From Taibaiella koreensis (GTDB lineage Bacteria; Bacteroidota; Bacteroidia; Chitinophagales; Chitinophagaceae), in the NCBI RefSeq assembly GCF_003545715.1, contig NZ_QVNU01000002.1, positions 434,001-498,000 of the forward strand: DNA of 64,000 nt, read 5' to 3'. The first letter of the stretch is position 1. Each line of letters starts with the position of its first letter. The notes under the pieces were generated by a model. It was not told the origin of the DNA. It worked only from the letters and a program-made list of their open reading frames with translations, and made no database searches. A program made the position numbers and the translations under genes. Below, piece by piece: positions 42,882-51,461 of this stretch.

Positions 42882-43462
42882 TTAACTTCTCAGGCTTTTA
42901 CTGCGAATTTTAGAAAGGAATTGTGTGGTCATGCCTAAATAAGAAGCCAATGCATATTGTGGCACACGGTTGGCAATGTTGTCGTATCGTTCCATGAAAC
43001 TAAGGTATCGCTGTTCCGCATTTTGAATTAAATTGGACATCACCCGGCGCTGCTGAAAGGCAGCGGACCTTTCCGCCATTATCCGGAAAAAAGTTTCGTA
43101 AACATGCCCGGCAGCTTTCAGCTTTACTTCGTTTCATAGTGGATCTGCAATACAATGCTATCCTCCAGTGCCACCACAAACATGGTAGCAGGCTGTTGTA
43201 GGATATAGCTGTTATAGTCCGATATCCACCAGTCCTCTATACCAAACTGAATGGTATGTTCTATACCTTCTTCATCCACTACATAAGAGCGGAAGGCGCC
43301 CTTGACAACGTAGGATCGGTATTTTGCAATAGATTCGGGAAGAATGATAAATTGTTTCTTTTTTACCCTTTTCTCCTTGAAACAGGAAAGAAATACATCC
43401 AGCTCTTCGTCTGAAAACCGCACTCTTTTTGAAATATGTTCCCTCAATTGCTCCATGGCCAT
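42882..43462 (-). pseudogene. Crp/Fnr-family regulator, frameshifted
   Basis: Two fragments of one gene: the cyclic-nucleotide-binding-like N-terminal part (MAMEQLREHISKRVRFSDEELDVF...DSIVLQIHYETK) ends at 43124. In the next frame the expected continuation is readable at once (EVKLKAAGHVYETFFRIMAERSAAFQQRR when translated across), joining the C-terminal part with the helix-turn-helix-like VPQYALASYLGMTTQFLSKIRSK. A one-base deletion near 43127 explains it. Otherwise intact, so it is a recent mutation or a sequencing error. Confidence 0.85.
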
Positions 43463-43674
43463 GATGTAAACTGGAAGATAATGCAAAGTGGAGAAGCGAA
43501 AGGCTGTCCCATCTCCCATAAGAAGTAAGGACTAAATTAAGATTTATCTGCAACTTGTATTTCGTTATTCGTCGTTTACGTTTCGCAAAGGTCTGGACGT
43601 AATGCCGGCAGCACTGCTGGTTTTCTAAATAATTCCAAGAAAACACCCACGGGGACGGGTATTAGCTGCGATAG

Positions 43675-44151
43675 TCAGGGCTCAACGATTACGCCCTCCA
43701 CGAGGATACTATCGGATGGAACCAAATCCCTATAAAACCACGTAGGCTCCAGTGCATACTTTCCTTTACCATTAGACAGTGTGCTTACCTTGATGGTGGT
43801 TGTATTATACATCGGATCAACATTGTAAGTAGCACCATTGTAATCAACATAAACATTGCACATTTTAGGTCCGGAGCCAACATAATCCACCTTGTAAGTC
43901 CCGGAATGCGGTAAACTGCCCATTTGAAAAGCGAAAGACAGCCCACTCTCTGATAATGGCAAGGAAATTACACGTAATTCAGTAAGTATAGGAGCCGAGT
44001 TTACGACGATGTTGCTATAGGCAATAGTATCGCTATTGACCGTCCAATAAGAGTAGACGGCATCTGTGGGGAGTTGATTGTCTTTCTTGCTACAGCTAAG
44101 AAATACGGTAATCATAGCTAGTATTCCCAAAAGAGAGGTGATTCGTTTCAT
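43675..44151 (-). CDS. lipoprotein of unknown function
   Basis: 158 residues from the ATG at 44151, which gives a signal peptide with lipobox FLSC (C20); a start at 44211 would add unrelated residues. The mature part is beta-rich (TDAVYSYWTVNSDTIAYSNIVVNSA) and typical of Bacteroidota surface lipoproteins. No family named. The 388 bp between it and the divergent oxidoreductase gene contain a -7-like TACATTTG at 44515 for the rightward gene and nothing else supported. Confidence 0.82.
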   Translation of the reverse strand: MKRITSLLGILAMITVFLSCSKKDNQLPTDAVYSYWTVNSDTIAYSNIVVNSAPILTELRVISLPLSESGLSFAFQMGSLPHSGTYKVDYVGSGPKMCNVYVDYNGATYNVDPMYNTTTIKVSTLSNGKGKYALEPTWFYRDLVPSDSILVEGVIVEP

Positions 44152-44539
44152 GTCGTAACAGCGGTTAAAAGATTTTGTGGTGGTTGATGAGAAAATTACA
44201 AAATATTTCAATAGATAGATTCACCACCTGAATATTGGCTTAGCTATCCGGATTTGTATGCAGTATTTTCTTGACCCTTGCTCCGAAAAAATGTAACGGG
44301 TACGATGTGCCTTTCGCAGATATCATGTGATCCATAGACAGATCGGGCCAGGCTTTTGCCGCTATACCTGCTGGCGTGCCCTCGCGTGTGCCCTTTCGCA
44401 CGATACACTTATTCTTTTGGGCTTGGCATAAGGAACACCCCTCAAAAAGAGCTACCGCCTCACACAGTTAGCGTTTGTCTATACAACCATAGACATGAAG
44501 ACATCCGCATTTACTACATTTGAGGCTTATATAGTTTAG

Positions 44540-45562
44540 ATGAAAAAAATAGGTTTCTTGTCCTTTGGACATTGGGCCAGCCATCCGGCGTACAGCACCA
44601 AAGCGGCGAGCGATACTTTGCTGCAGTCTATTGAGCTGGCCGTAGCGGCTGAAGAATTGGGCATCGATGGCGCTTATTTCCGGGTGCATCATTTTGCCCG
44701 ACAGCTGGCATCCCCCTTCCCTTTATTGGCGGCCATTGGCGCCAGGACAAGCAAGATCGAGATCGGTACGGGCGTGATCGATATGCGGTACGAAAACCCC
44801 TTGTATATGGCCGAAGACGCCGGTGCTGCCGATATCATTTCGCGCGGACGGCTGCAGCTGGGTATCAGCAGGGGCTCGCCCGAACAGGTGATCGAGGGCT
44901 GGCGCTATTTTGGCTACGAACCGGCTGCCGGGGAAACCGATGCCGATATGGGCCGCCGCAAAGGACTGGAATTTTTTGAGCAATTGAAAGGACAGGGCTT
45001 TGCGCAGCCTAATCCCAATCCCATGTTCCCCAATCCACCCGGACTTCTACGCCTGGAACCTTTTTCCCAGGGTTTGCGTGAACGTATCTGGTGGGGCTCG
45101 GCCTCCGATGCTACGGCAATATGGGCCGGCCAGGTAGGCATGAACCTGCAGAGCTCCACGCTGAAATTTGATGAGAGCGGCAAACCCTTTCATGTGCAGC
45201 AGGCCGAACAGATCCGCTTGTTTAGACAAGCCTGGAAAGAAGCGGGACACCAGCATGAGCCCAGGGTTTCGGTAAGCCGGTCCATCTTTGCGCTGGTCAA
45301 CGACCAGGACCGGCGCTATTTTGGACAGGAGGCCGATCGCAGCGACCAGGTGGGCGTACTGGAGGGAAACCGGCAGGCCATTTTTGGTCGGAGCTACGCC
45401 GCTGCGCCGGATCAGCTTATCGAAGAGCTGGCCAAAGACGAGGCGATACAGGAGGCGGATACCGTGCTGCTGACAATCCCCAATACTTTGGGTGTGGATT
45501 ATAACGTGCACGTGCTTTCTGCAATATTGGAACATGTAGCGCCCGGGCTGGGCTGGCGGTAA
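44540..45562 (+). CDS. LLM-class flavin-dependent monooxygenase/oxidoreductase
   Basis: 340 residues, bacterial-luciferase-like TIM barrel. Typical segments: ELAVAAEELGIDGAYFRVHHFARQ, LAAIGARTSKIEIGTGVIDMRYENPLYMAEDAGAADIISRGRLQLGISRGSP. Uses reduced flavin on an unknown substrate. The FAD-dependent gene follows after 13 bp and may act with it. Confidence 0.92.
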   Translation: MKKIGFLSFGHWASHPAYSTKAASDTLLQSIELAVAAEELGIDGAYFRVHHFARQLASPFPLLAAIGARTSKIEIGTGVIDMRYENPLYMAEDAGAADIISRGRLQLGISRGSPEQVIEGWRYFGYEPAAGETDADMGRRKGLEFFEQLKGQGFAQPNPNPMFPNPPGLLRLEPFSQGLRERIWWGSASDATAIWAGQVGMNLQSSTLKFDESGKPFHVQQAEQIRLFRQAWKEAGHQHEPRVSVSRSIFALVNDQDRRYFGQEADRSDQVGVLEGNRQAIFGRSYAAAPDQLIEELAKDEAIQEADTVLLTIPNTLGVDYNVHVLSAILEHVAPGLGWR

Positions 45563-45575
45563 ACAGAAATGATCG

Positions 45576-46658
45576 ATGGTCAGCAAAATCAGGTACAAAA
45601 CAAAAATCGCGGTTATCGGCGCGGGACAAGCGGGACTATCTGCTGCCTATCATTTGAAGAAACAGGGTTTGAACATTGGGGCCGATTTCATCGTTCTCGA
45701 CGAAGCGCCACGACCCGGTGGCGCCTGGCAGTACCGTTGGCCTTCGCTTACGCTGAGCACGGTCAACAGGATCCACGATCTGCCCGGCTTGTCTTTCGAA
45801 GAAACGCTTGGGACGCATGATACGGCCGTACAGGCCAATGCTGCCGTACCGTATTACTACGATGTGTACGAAAAGAAATTTGGTATCCAGGTCTACCGGC
45901 CGTTAAAGGTCGAGCAGGTCTATCTTCATCAGGAACGGTTTTATATTGATTCGGCCCGGACTTTATTTTCTGCCGCAGGCATCATCAATGCGACCGGCAC
46001 CTGGGAGAATCCTTATATCCCCGAATACCCGGGCGCCCGTCTTTTCCAGGGGGAGCAATTGCATACCCGGGACTTTAAAACGGCCGATCATTTTAAAGGC
46101 AAGCATGTGATCGTCGTAGGCGCCGGGATTTCTGCCATCCAGTTGCTGGACCAGATCTCCAAGGTCACAACCACCACCTGGGTTACCCGCCGGCCGCCCG
46201 AATTCAGGCAAGGACCTTTTGACGATATGGCCGGCCATAATGCGGTGGCGATGGTAGAAGAAAGGGTAAGGCAAGGCCTGCCGCCTTTATCGGTGGTTTC
46301 GGTCACAGGACTACCTCTTTCACCCGAAGTCCTGGATATGAAAGCGAGAGGCGTGCTCAACCGGCTTCCCATGTTCAGCGAGATCACCAGGGAGGGTGTG
46401 AAATGGGAAGATGGCAGAGAAGAGAAAGCAGATGTCATCTTGTGGAATACGGGTTTTAAAAGCGCCCTGGAACATTTAAAACCGGTACTACCGAGGGAAG
46501 AAGGCGGCGGTATCCTGATGGCCGGAAGACTGGCCACCGAGGTCGCCAGGGAGCCCCGCATTCACCTGGCGGGCTATGGCCCTTCGGCCTCTACCATTGG
46601 CGCCAATCGTGCCGGCGCGGCCGCGGCCAGGGAACTGATGATTACGCTGGGAATGTAA
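45576..46658 (+). CDS. FAD-dependent NAD(P)-binding oxidoreductase (FMO-like)
   Basis: 360 residues. FAD-binding GAGQAGLSAAYHL near the N-terminus, then the NADPH-binding GAGISAIQLLDQIS in the middle, and a C-terminal ATG-like GYGPSASTIGANRAG. The layout is that of flavoprotein monooxygenases of the FMO/Baeyer-Villiger group, but the diagnostic fingerprint between the two nucleotide motifs is not clear. Cotranscribed with the LLM-type oxidoreductase; together they may oxidise one compound. Confidence 0.9.
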   Translation: MVSKIRYKTKIAVIGAGQAGLSAAYHLKKQGLNIGADFIVLDEAPRPGGAWQYRWPSLTLSTVNRIHDLPGLSFEETLGTHDTAVQANAAVPYYYDVYEKKFGIQVYRPLKVEQVYLHQERFYIDSARTLFSAAGIINATGTWENPYIPEYPGARLFQGEQLHTRDFKTADHFKGKHVIVVGAGISAIQLLDQISKVTTTTWVTRRPPEFRQGPFDDMAGHNAVAMVEERVRQGLPPLSVVSVTGLPLSPEVLDMKARGVLNRLPMFSEITREGVKWEDGREEKADVILWNTGFKSALEHLKPVLPREEGGGILMAGRLATEVAREPRIHLAGYGPSASTIGANRAGAAAARELMITLGM

Positions 46659-46723
46659 CAAGGCTATAACGGGGATAGCTGTTCTGCGCTGCCTTCTTCC
46701 GCCAGAGCGGCGCTGCCCATTGC

Positions 46724-47701
46724 TTATCTTAACCTTTTCAATCTTTCCTTCAGATTATCTACATATATAGTTTTACTACCTGGCGATAATTGCGAGCGCC
46801 CGACCAAATCTATTACCTGTTGTTCTCTAAGCATAAAATCATCCAGTATCCTGGCTACTCTTTTTTTAAGAACACCAAGCCGCTTCCCTAATTCAAGGAA
46901 ATCAGCGCTGCCATAATAACCATAGGCCTCATAGAAAGGAGAATGCATACTCCCCTCGTATAGATCCAATGCTGTATCTGATTCCTGTGGCGTGTGAAGA
47001 ACTGTGCTCATAAGATCATAAGCAGGCGTTAGCTGATATTCTCCGGAATCAGTGCGGATGAGCGAAAAGTTCTTTAAGTGCGCATCTCCATTAGAGATGA
47101 TATAATTAAAAGCTACCAGCCGGAAAAACTGTTCCAAAGCGGGGAGCGCGGCTGCAACATACTTCCTTATTAATATGCCTATCTCTTCGTAGCTGCCCTC
47201 GTATTTATAGGCTTCACCGTGTGTATCGCTGGTCTTGTTTAAAAGCTGTGTAAAATCTTCCTGCTGATACTTGCCACCATCGGCTTTTACATCAAATCTA
47301 CGGGTGATATAGGCTACTTGTCCATCTTTAAAGGCAATAAGCGCGTTGGCTGCCGTAGTGATGTTAAATACCTGTGCTGCAATTTGCATCGTCAGGTGCT
47401 CATTTTCGGGAACATCGTCAATGGCGGCTAATTGTCTCGATGGGGGAACCGGCTTTAAAATATATTGTCCTTTTTCGTCTGTTAACAGCAAGCGATTGGC
47501 ATCCAGGCGAAGTGAGTATTTCAATTGCACCCCGGAAATGGATAAATGCTTCGTGTGCTTCTGGTACCCGGCAAGATTTGTATCCCTGGGAGCATCGAAA
47601 TCAAGCACTGCAGGGACCTTTGCGCCGTTAAATAGCTCCTTCCTGCATTTTAAGCAATACACCCCGCCTTTATCCGTATAGCACCCTGAACAGCTCATCA
47701 T
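46724..47701 (-). CDS. hipT: HipT-like serine/threonine kinase toxin
   Basis: 325 residues, the kinase core of HipA without its N-terminal lobe. The Gly-rich loop reads HLSISGVQLKYSL with S54-I55-S56, the same S-I-S autophosphorylation motif as E. coli HipT. Catalytic NGDAHLKNFSL and the metal-binding YDLMST follow. A C-x-x-C pair of zinc-ribbon type (CSGCY...YCLKC) opens the protein. HipT phosphorylates a tRNA synthetase and stops growth. The gene overlaps hipS by 32 bp. Confidence 0.9.
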   Translation of the reverse strand: MMSCSGCYTDKGGVYCLKCRKELFNGAKVPAVLDFDAPRDTNLAGYQKHTKHLSISGVQLKYSLRLDANRLLLTDEKGQYILKPVPPSRQLAAIDDVPENEHLTMQIAAQVFNITTAANALIAFKDGQVAYITRRFDVKADGGKYQQEDFTQLLNKTSDTHGEAYKYEGSYEEIGILIRKYVAAALPALEQFFRLVAFNYIISNGDAHLKNFSLIRTDSGEYQLTPAYDLMSTVLHTPQESDTALDLYEGSMHSPFYEAYGYYGSADFLELGKRLGVLKKRVARILDDFMLREQQVIDLVGRSQLSPGSKTIYVDNLKERLKRLR

Positions 47702-48017
47702 TTTCGGGTTTTACGGTAATAGCACCTATGGTGTCATCACCTGCAGTTAACAGAAGTCTTGTAAAATGATCCCTTTCGTCTATTTGGTAGGCCCTGCACT
47801 GTATGTCTTTGTTGACGCCTTCAGAAAGCAGGCCGAAAAAAAAGGAAAATAATTTTTCAGAATAATGTTCCTGCTGCGACTTCGGAAGGGATAGACTGAC
47901 AGGAGGCCTGGCTTCGTTAAAGAAGTACGCATCGTTGTATTGAAACCTGAAATGCCCCAGCTCATTTTTAACGATATAACCTGCCAGCTCACCATTATTG
48001 TATACCAATCCTCTCAT
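47670..48017 (-). CDS. hipS: HipS-like small antitoxin (HipA N-terminal lobe)
   Basis: 115 residues matching only the HipA N-terminal domain (GELAGYIVKNELGHFRFQYNDAYF...PVSLSLPKSQQEHYSEKLFSFFFGLLSEG). In HipBST systems this separate lobe is the antitoxin that neutralises HipT. It lies between hipB (4-bp ATGA overlap) and hipT (32-bp overlap), the canonical HipBST order. Confidence 0.9.
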   Translation of the reverse strand: MRGLVYNNGELAGYIVKNELGHFRFQYNDAYFFNEARPPVSLSLPKSQQEHYSEKLFSFFFGLLSEGVNKDIQCRAYQIDERDHFTRLLLTAGDDTIGAITVKPENDELFRVLYG

Positions 48018-48226
48018 TGTCGTATTTGTTTGATGCCAATAGTTAATTCCAACCCGAGAACATTCATTACCTTTTGTAAGGTATTCAGGGAGGGATTCCC
48101 TTTCCCGTTTTCAATCATATAAACCGTTCTGATGGCAACACCTGCCATCTCCGCCAGATCAGCTTGATTTAGCGCAAGCTTTTCTCTCCTTAAAGAGATC
48201 GCTAATCCTATTTCCTTTTCGCACAT
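48014..48226 (-). CDS. hipB: HipB-like helix-turn-helix repressor
   Basis: 70 residues, Xre-type: LRREKLALNQADLAEMAGVAIRTVYMIENGKGNPSLNTLQKVMNVLGLEL. Probably represses its own operon through the palindrome just upstream and helps hold HipT inactive. First gene of the three-gene hip operon. Confidence 0.92.
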   Translation of the reverse strand: MCEKEIGLAISLRREKLALNQADLAEMAGVAIRTVYMIENGKGNPSLNTLQKVMNVLGLELTIGIKQIRQ

Positions 48227-48236
48227 CAGCGTTATA

Positions 48237-48306
48237 ATACCGATTTTAGGTAAAATTAGTAAATTTTTTCAAGCAATAGATAAAATCGGCAATATAATGC
48301 CGATTT
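48237..48306 (-). promoter_or_regulatory. hip operator region
   Basis: A palindrome with 9-bp arms (AAATCGGCA 48283-48291, TGCCGATTT 48298-48306) and a further half-site ACCGATTTTA at 48239, which is 13 bp from the hipB start. Three copies of a CCGATTT-type half-site suit a HipB dimer and repression. Confidence 0.7.
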
Positions 48307-48469
48307 ATTTCTTCAGATCTCTCCATTCTCAAAAAATATCATTTTCAGCAGTATACTACCGAAAACATTCTCTATTGGCGCTTGCGATATGTCCACACGA
48401 TAGAAGACAAGCTAAACGACAGCATTTTTTATATATTGAACAGATTCTAAGAAATAAAAAATGTTAACG

Positions 48470-48605
48470 GACTATCCCCATATAGGAAACAAAATAATCT
48501 CCGGTCCTTGAGCACGTCGAAAGGACAGCTATAAATGGTGCTCCGACGGGCTCAGCCACCGTTATCAAGACAAATTTGACTCATGTTTCCTATATCGGGA
48601 TAGTC
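48470..48605. repeat. 136-bp MITE-like element 2
   Basis: 22-bp terminal inverted repeats with one mismatch (48470-48491, 48584-48605), starting GACTATCCC. The interior has a further inverted segment (CCTTGAGCACGTCGAAAGG / GGTGCTCCGACGGG). No coding capacity. A different family from the element at 41883. Confidence 0.82.
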
Positions 48606-48614
48606 AGTAAATCT

Positions 48615-48653
48615 AAAATACCCAAAGCTCTTCTTAAGCGCTTTGGGTATTTT
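48615..48653. terminator. terminator after the Cys-rich protein gene
   Basis: Perfect 14-bp stem AAAATACCCAAAGC / GCTTTGGGTATTTT with an 11-nt loop and A/T ends on both strands. It follows the leftward gene 48690-49184 and lies just outside the MITE. Confidence 0.75.
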
Positions 48654-48689
48654 CCTGCCGGATAGGTTCTTTTTACTATTCGCTTTTGC

Positions 48690-49184
48690 TTAATGGCAAT
48701 TGCATACCGGCGTATCGGCAGCGGCGTTGTGCGCCAGCAATACATACAGGGCAGCCAGGTCTTCAGAGCTGACATGTTCTGAACGCAACATGGATTCGTT
48801 CATAAAGGGCAGCACAAAATCATGCGACCATGTAGCACATTTCTTGCCGATAAGAGGCAAGGTAAGGCAAAGGCCAACACGCAGCGAGAAGCTCACCCTG
48901 GGGCCGGTGGTTAGATTGCTGACACAGATCTCTATGGAAGGGCCCAGCTTGATCGGCAGGTTCCAGTTGAAGCAGGCATTGGAGTTAATATTGAATGTCT
49001 TGGAATAGCTGCCGAAGGGCGACTGAAGGTTAAGCTGCAGTATTACGATACCGCCGCTGGCCGAGGCATTGACACACAGGCTGAAGCCCATGAGGTTGGG
49101 CGTACACCAATTAACGGAGGACAGTACAGATTCATAATCGGTGTGTACACTGCCATTCTGGGCTAGCGTGAGATTCTGATTCAT
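48690..49184 (-). CDS. Cys-rich protein of unknown function
   Basis: 164 residues, not recognised. No clear signal peptide. Seven to nine cysteines in a beta-rich body (WCTPNLMGFSLCVNASASGGIVILQLNLQSPFGSYSKTFNINSNACFNWNLPIKLGPSIEICVSNL) and a C-terminus ending TPVCNCH. A helical segment VSSEDLAALYVLLAHNA comes before the end. Its leader CCAAACTATTTTTATG is almost the same as that of the lanthipeptide-like gene at 56235. It is divergent from the two-component operon at 49486. Confidence 0.8.
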   Translation of the reverse strand: MNQNLTLAQNGSVHTDYESVLSSVNWCTPNLMGFSLCVNASASGGIVILQLNLQSPFGSYSKTFNINSNACFNWNLPIKLGPSIEICVSNLTTGPRVSFSLRVGLCLTLPLIGKKCATWSHDFVLPFMNESMLRSEHVSSEDLAALYVLLAHNAAADTPVCNCH

Positions 49185-49418
49185 AAAAATAGTTTGGATG
49201 ATTTCCTACTCATAAGGCTTTTCGGAATGAGACCCCGTTTTTGCTGTTACGGCCAGTCCGTTTTTTAACCGTGGGTTCTGCTCCACGCCATTGCTGGGTT
49301 ACAAGCTTGCGGGGACAAAAGTCCATATCGGGGCCGTAGCAGACAAGATGAGAAATCCGGTTTTTAAAACAGGGTTTTTAGCGCTATACAGGAAAAACCC
49401 TGTTTTTCATGCTAACAT

Positions 49419-49449
49419 TTTGCTAGTGGCAGTCAGACAGTTACCTTTG
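49419..49449 (+). promoter_or_regulatory. consensus promoter of the two-component operon
   Basis: TTTG (49419-49422), exactly 19 bp, TACCTTTG (49442-49449): a full Bacteroidota consensus. The first ATG (49486) is 36 bp downstream. The rest of 49185-49418 has no supported gene. Confidence 0.75.
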
Positions 49450-49485
49450 AAATCCTTCGCATCAAACCATAAAGCAAGCAATTCA

Positions 49486-50025
49486 ATGGACAACACGACA
49501 ACGCAAACGAAAATCGTTTTGCAATTATCTGCCACAGACAATAAACCCATCAGCCTGCAGGAAGCCAGGAGCCGGCACCTGGAGTACCTCGAGCACGGAC
49601 CATACGTGTATACGCCTGTAGAAAAGAGCATGGCGGAAGAGCTGAAAGTACTCCACAGTTTCTCCATCAATCAGGACGACCTCGAGCTGCTCTATAAATA
49701 TGCGGAGCAAGGTATCCGCCTGCATTTTTGCCGCGAGGCCTCCGGCAACCTCAATATTATTGCTGCACCTATAGGTAAAAACGGCGAGCTGAACCTGGGC
49801 GACGCCGGTACCCAAAAGGCGCCCATCGTGAATACGCTGGAACCTTGCCCCAGTATCTGTGCACCGCTTTTCTCCGAGACCAGCCTGAATTGCTGGCCCG
49901 AAAATGAGAAATACTACTGGATGGATCCAAATGATATACAAGAGGATAAAATGTGGTTCTGCAAAGGGGCCGAAGGCAGAAAAGAATATGTAGACCGCCC
50001 GGAAAGCGCGCCCATAGCACCTTAA
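49486..50025 (+). CDS. hypothetical protein, first gene of the two-component operon
   Basis: 179 residues from the ATG at 49486, which agrees with the consensus promoter; a longer frame from 49291 would cross that promoter. Not recognised. Soluble, with a helical N-terminal half (ISLQEARSRHLEYLEHGPYVYTPVEKSMAEELKVLHSF) and several cysteines in the C-terminal half (LEPCPSICAPLFSETSLNCWPEN). It is 20 bp upstream of the membrane protein gene in the same direction. Confidence 0.78.
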   Translation: MDNTTTQTKIVLQLSATDNKPISLQEARSRHLEYLEHGPYVYTPVEKSMAEELKVLHSFSINQDDLELLYKYAEQGIRLHFCREASGNLNIIAAPIGKNGELNLGDAGTQKAPIVNTLEPCPSICAPLFSETSLNCWPENEKYYWMDPNDIQEDKMWFCKGAEGRKEYVDRPESAPIAP

Positions 50026-50045
50026 CACCAGGATCAAGCCTGCCT

Positions 50046-50684
50046 ATGTTCCCGCTGCATTATGTGATCTATGTCGTTATCATCGGCGCCGCCTTTACTA
50101 CGGGCCTTTACAGGCTCAGGCGGCAAAGAACCATCCAACCTGTTGTATGGTTACTGGGGATTACCGCCTGCAGCGAAATATTGTGTAAGGCGCTTGCGCT
50201 TACCATTCATAACAACATTCCTGTTTATCATGTGTACCAGCCCATACAGCTGACCTTATGGGCTGTTTTTTTTTACCGGAATATGCGATCGGGATGGCGG
50301 AAAACCGTAGTACCATTGTGGCTCCTGTTGTTCTTGTTCTCGATCCTGAATACGCTGGTCATTCAGCCGGTAACGGTATTCCCCGGCAACTTTACCAAGC
50401 TCGAAAGCGTGGTGGTCATGTTCTGGTCCTTTTGTCTTTTTTCCGAGCTCCTGGACTTGCCTGCCCGGGAAAATATTTTTCTGAAAAGCAGCTTTATTGT
50501 CTGTATCGCGGTCATGTGGTTCAACCTGGTTTCCTATCTGTTCTTTGGATTGTTTAACGATTATGTCTCTGCGCCGCGAATGCTCCGGTCCGTATGGGGC
50601 ATTCACCTGTTCTCCAATTATACTTACTATAGCCTGCTATGGGTAGCCATGTTATTAAAAGCCGAAACGCCAGCCTATGAATAA
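50046..50684 (+). CDS. integral membrane protein upstream of a histidine kinase
   Basis: 212 residues from MFPLHYVIYVVIIG. About six or seven hydrophobic segments (for example VVPLWLLLFLFSILNTLVI; SSFIVCIAVMWFNLVSYLFFGLF) and almost no soluble part. It overlaps the kinase gene by 8 bp. It may be the sensor that the short, single-helix kinase lacks; this is inferred from layout. Confidence 0.85.
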   Translation: MFPLHYVIYVVIIGAAFTTGLYRLRRQRTIQPVVWLLGITACSEILCKALALTIHNNIPVYHVYQPIQLTLWAVFFYRNMRSGWRKTVVPLWLLLFLFSILNTLVIQPVTVFPGNFTKLESVVVMFWSFCLFSELLDLPARENIFLKSSFIVCIAVMWFNLVSYLFFGLFNDYVSAPRMLRSVWGIHLFSNYTYYSLLWVAMLLKAETPAYE

Positions 50685-51438
50685 TAGTGACCAGATCATC
50701 AGTATCCTGTCTTTCGCCCTGTTTGTCACCCTGCTGTTTATCTTTTCGATATCGCTGGCTGTTCGCTACCGCAAACGGAAGAAAGAAAATGAGCTTTTAA
50801 AAACGAGCTACCTGCTGGAGATCCGGAATGTTCATTTGGAGATCAAGGAGGACATCCTGCACCATGTGAGCCGGGAGCTGCACGATAACCTCGGGCAGAT
50901 CGCCTCTCTGATCAAGATCAACCTGAACACGATCAATACAACGCTCTTGCCGCAGGAGACAGAGGACAAGATTGAAGAGACCCGGAAGCTGATGCGACGG
51001 CTTACCCGCGACATCAAGATACTGTCTGTAGGCATACACAAACTAAGCCCCGATCAATCCTTTCTTGAAGTAGCCCGGAATGAGATTGCACAGCTCAACA
51101 AAACCGGCCTCATTGCCGCAACGCTTCTGGTCTCCAACGATTTCGTCGAGCCGCAACAGGAAAAAAGCCTGATGATATTCCGGATGATGCAGGAAGCGAT
51201 CAACAATATCATCAAGCATAGCCAGGCAACAGCATTGGACGCCCGTTTTTGTTACAGGAATGGCGCCTCCATAATCGAGCTGCAGGATAACGGTATCGGC
51301 TTCGACATCAATCAGCCGACATCCGGCGATGGCTCCGGTCTCAGCAACCTGCGCCACAGGGCCCGCCTGATCAATGCAGAGCTTAAGATCGCCAGCAAAA
51401 AAGCAGCAGGTACCACCGTAACCATTACTTTCACCTAA
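50677..51438 (+). CDS. sensor histidine kinase (NarL/HisKA_3 type)
   Basis: 253 residues: one N-terminal transmembrane helix (ILSFALFVTLLFIFSISLAV), the HisKA_3 helix with H69 in SRELHDNLGQIASLIKINL, and an HATPase domain with QEAINNIIKHSQA and ELQDNGIGFD. No extracellular sensor of its own. It phosphorylates the LuxR-type regulator encoded 23 bp downstream. Its start lies inside the end of the membrane-protein gene. Confidence 0.93.
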   Translation: MNNSDQIISILSFALFVTLLFIFSISLAVRYRKRKKENELLKTSYLLEIRNVHLEIKEDILHHVSRELHDNLGQIASLIKINLNTINTTLLPQETEDKIEETRKLMRRLTRDIKILSVGIHKLSPDQSFLEVARNEIAQLNKTGLIAATLLVSNDFVEPQQEKSLMIFRMMQEAINNIIKHSQATALDARFCYRNGASIIELQDNGIGFDINQPTSGDGSGLSNLRHRARLINAELKIASKKAAGTTVTITFT

Positions 51439-51461
51439 TCCTACAACATTACTAAGACGCC

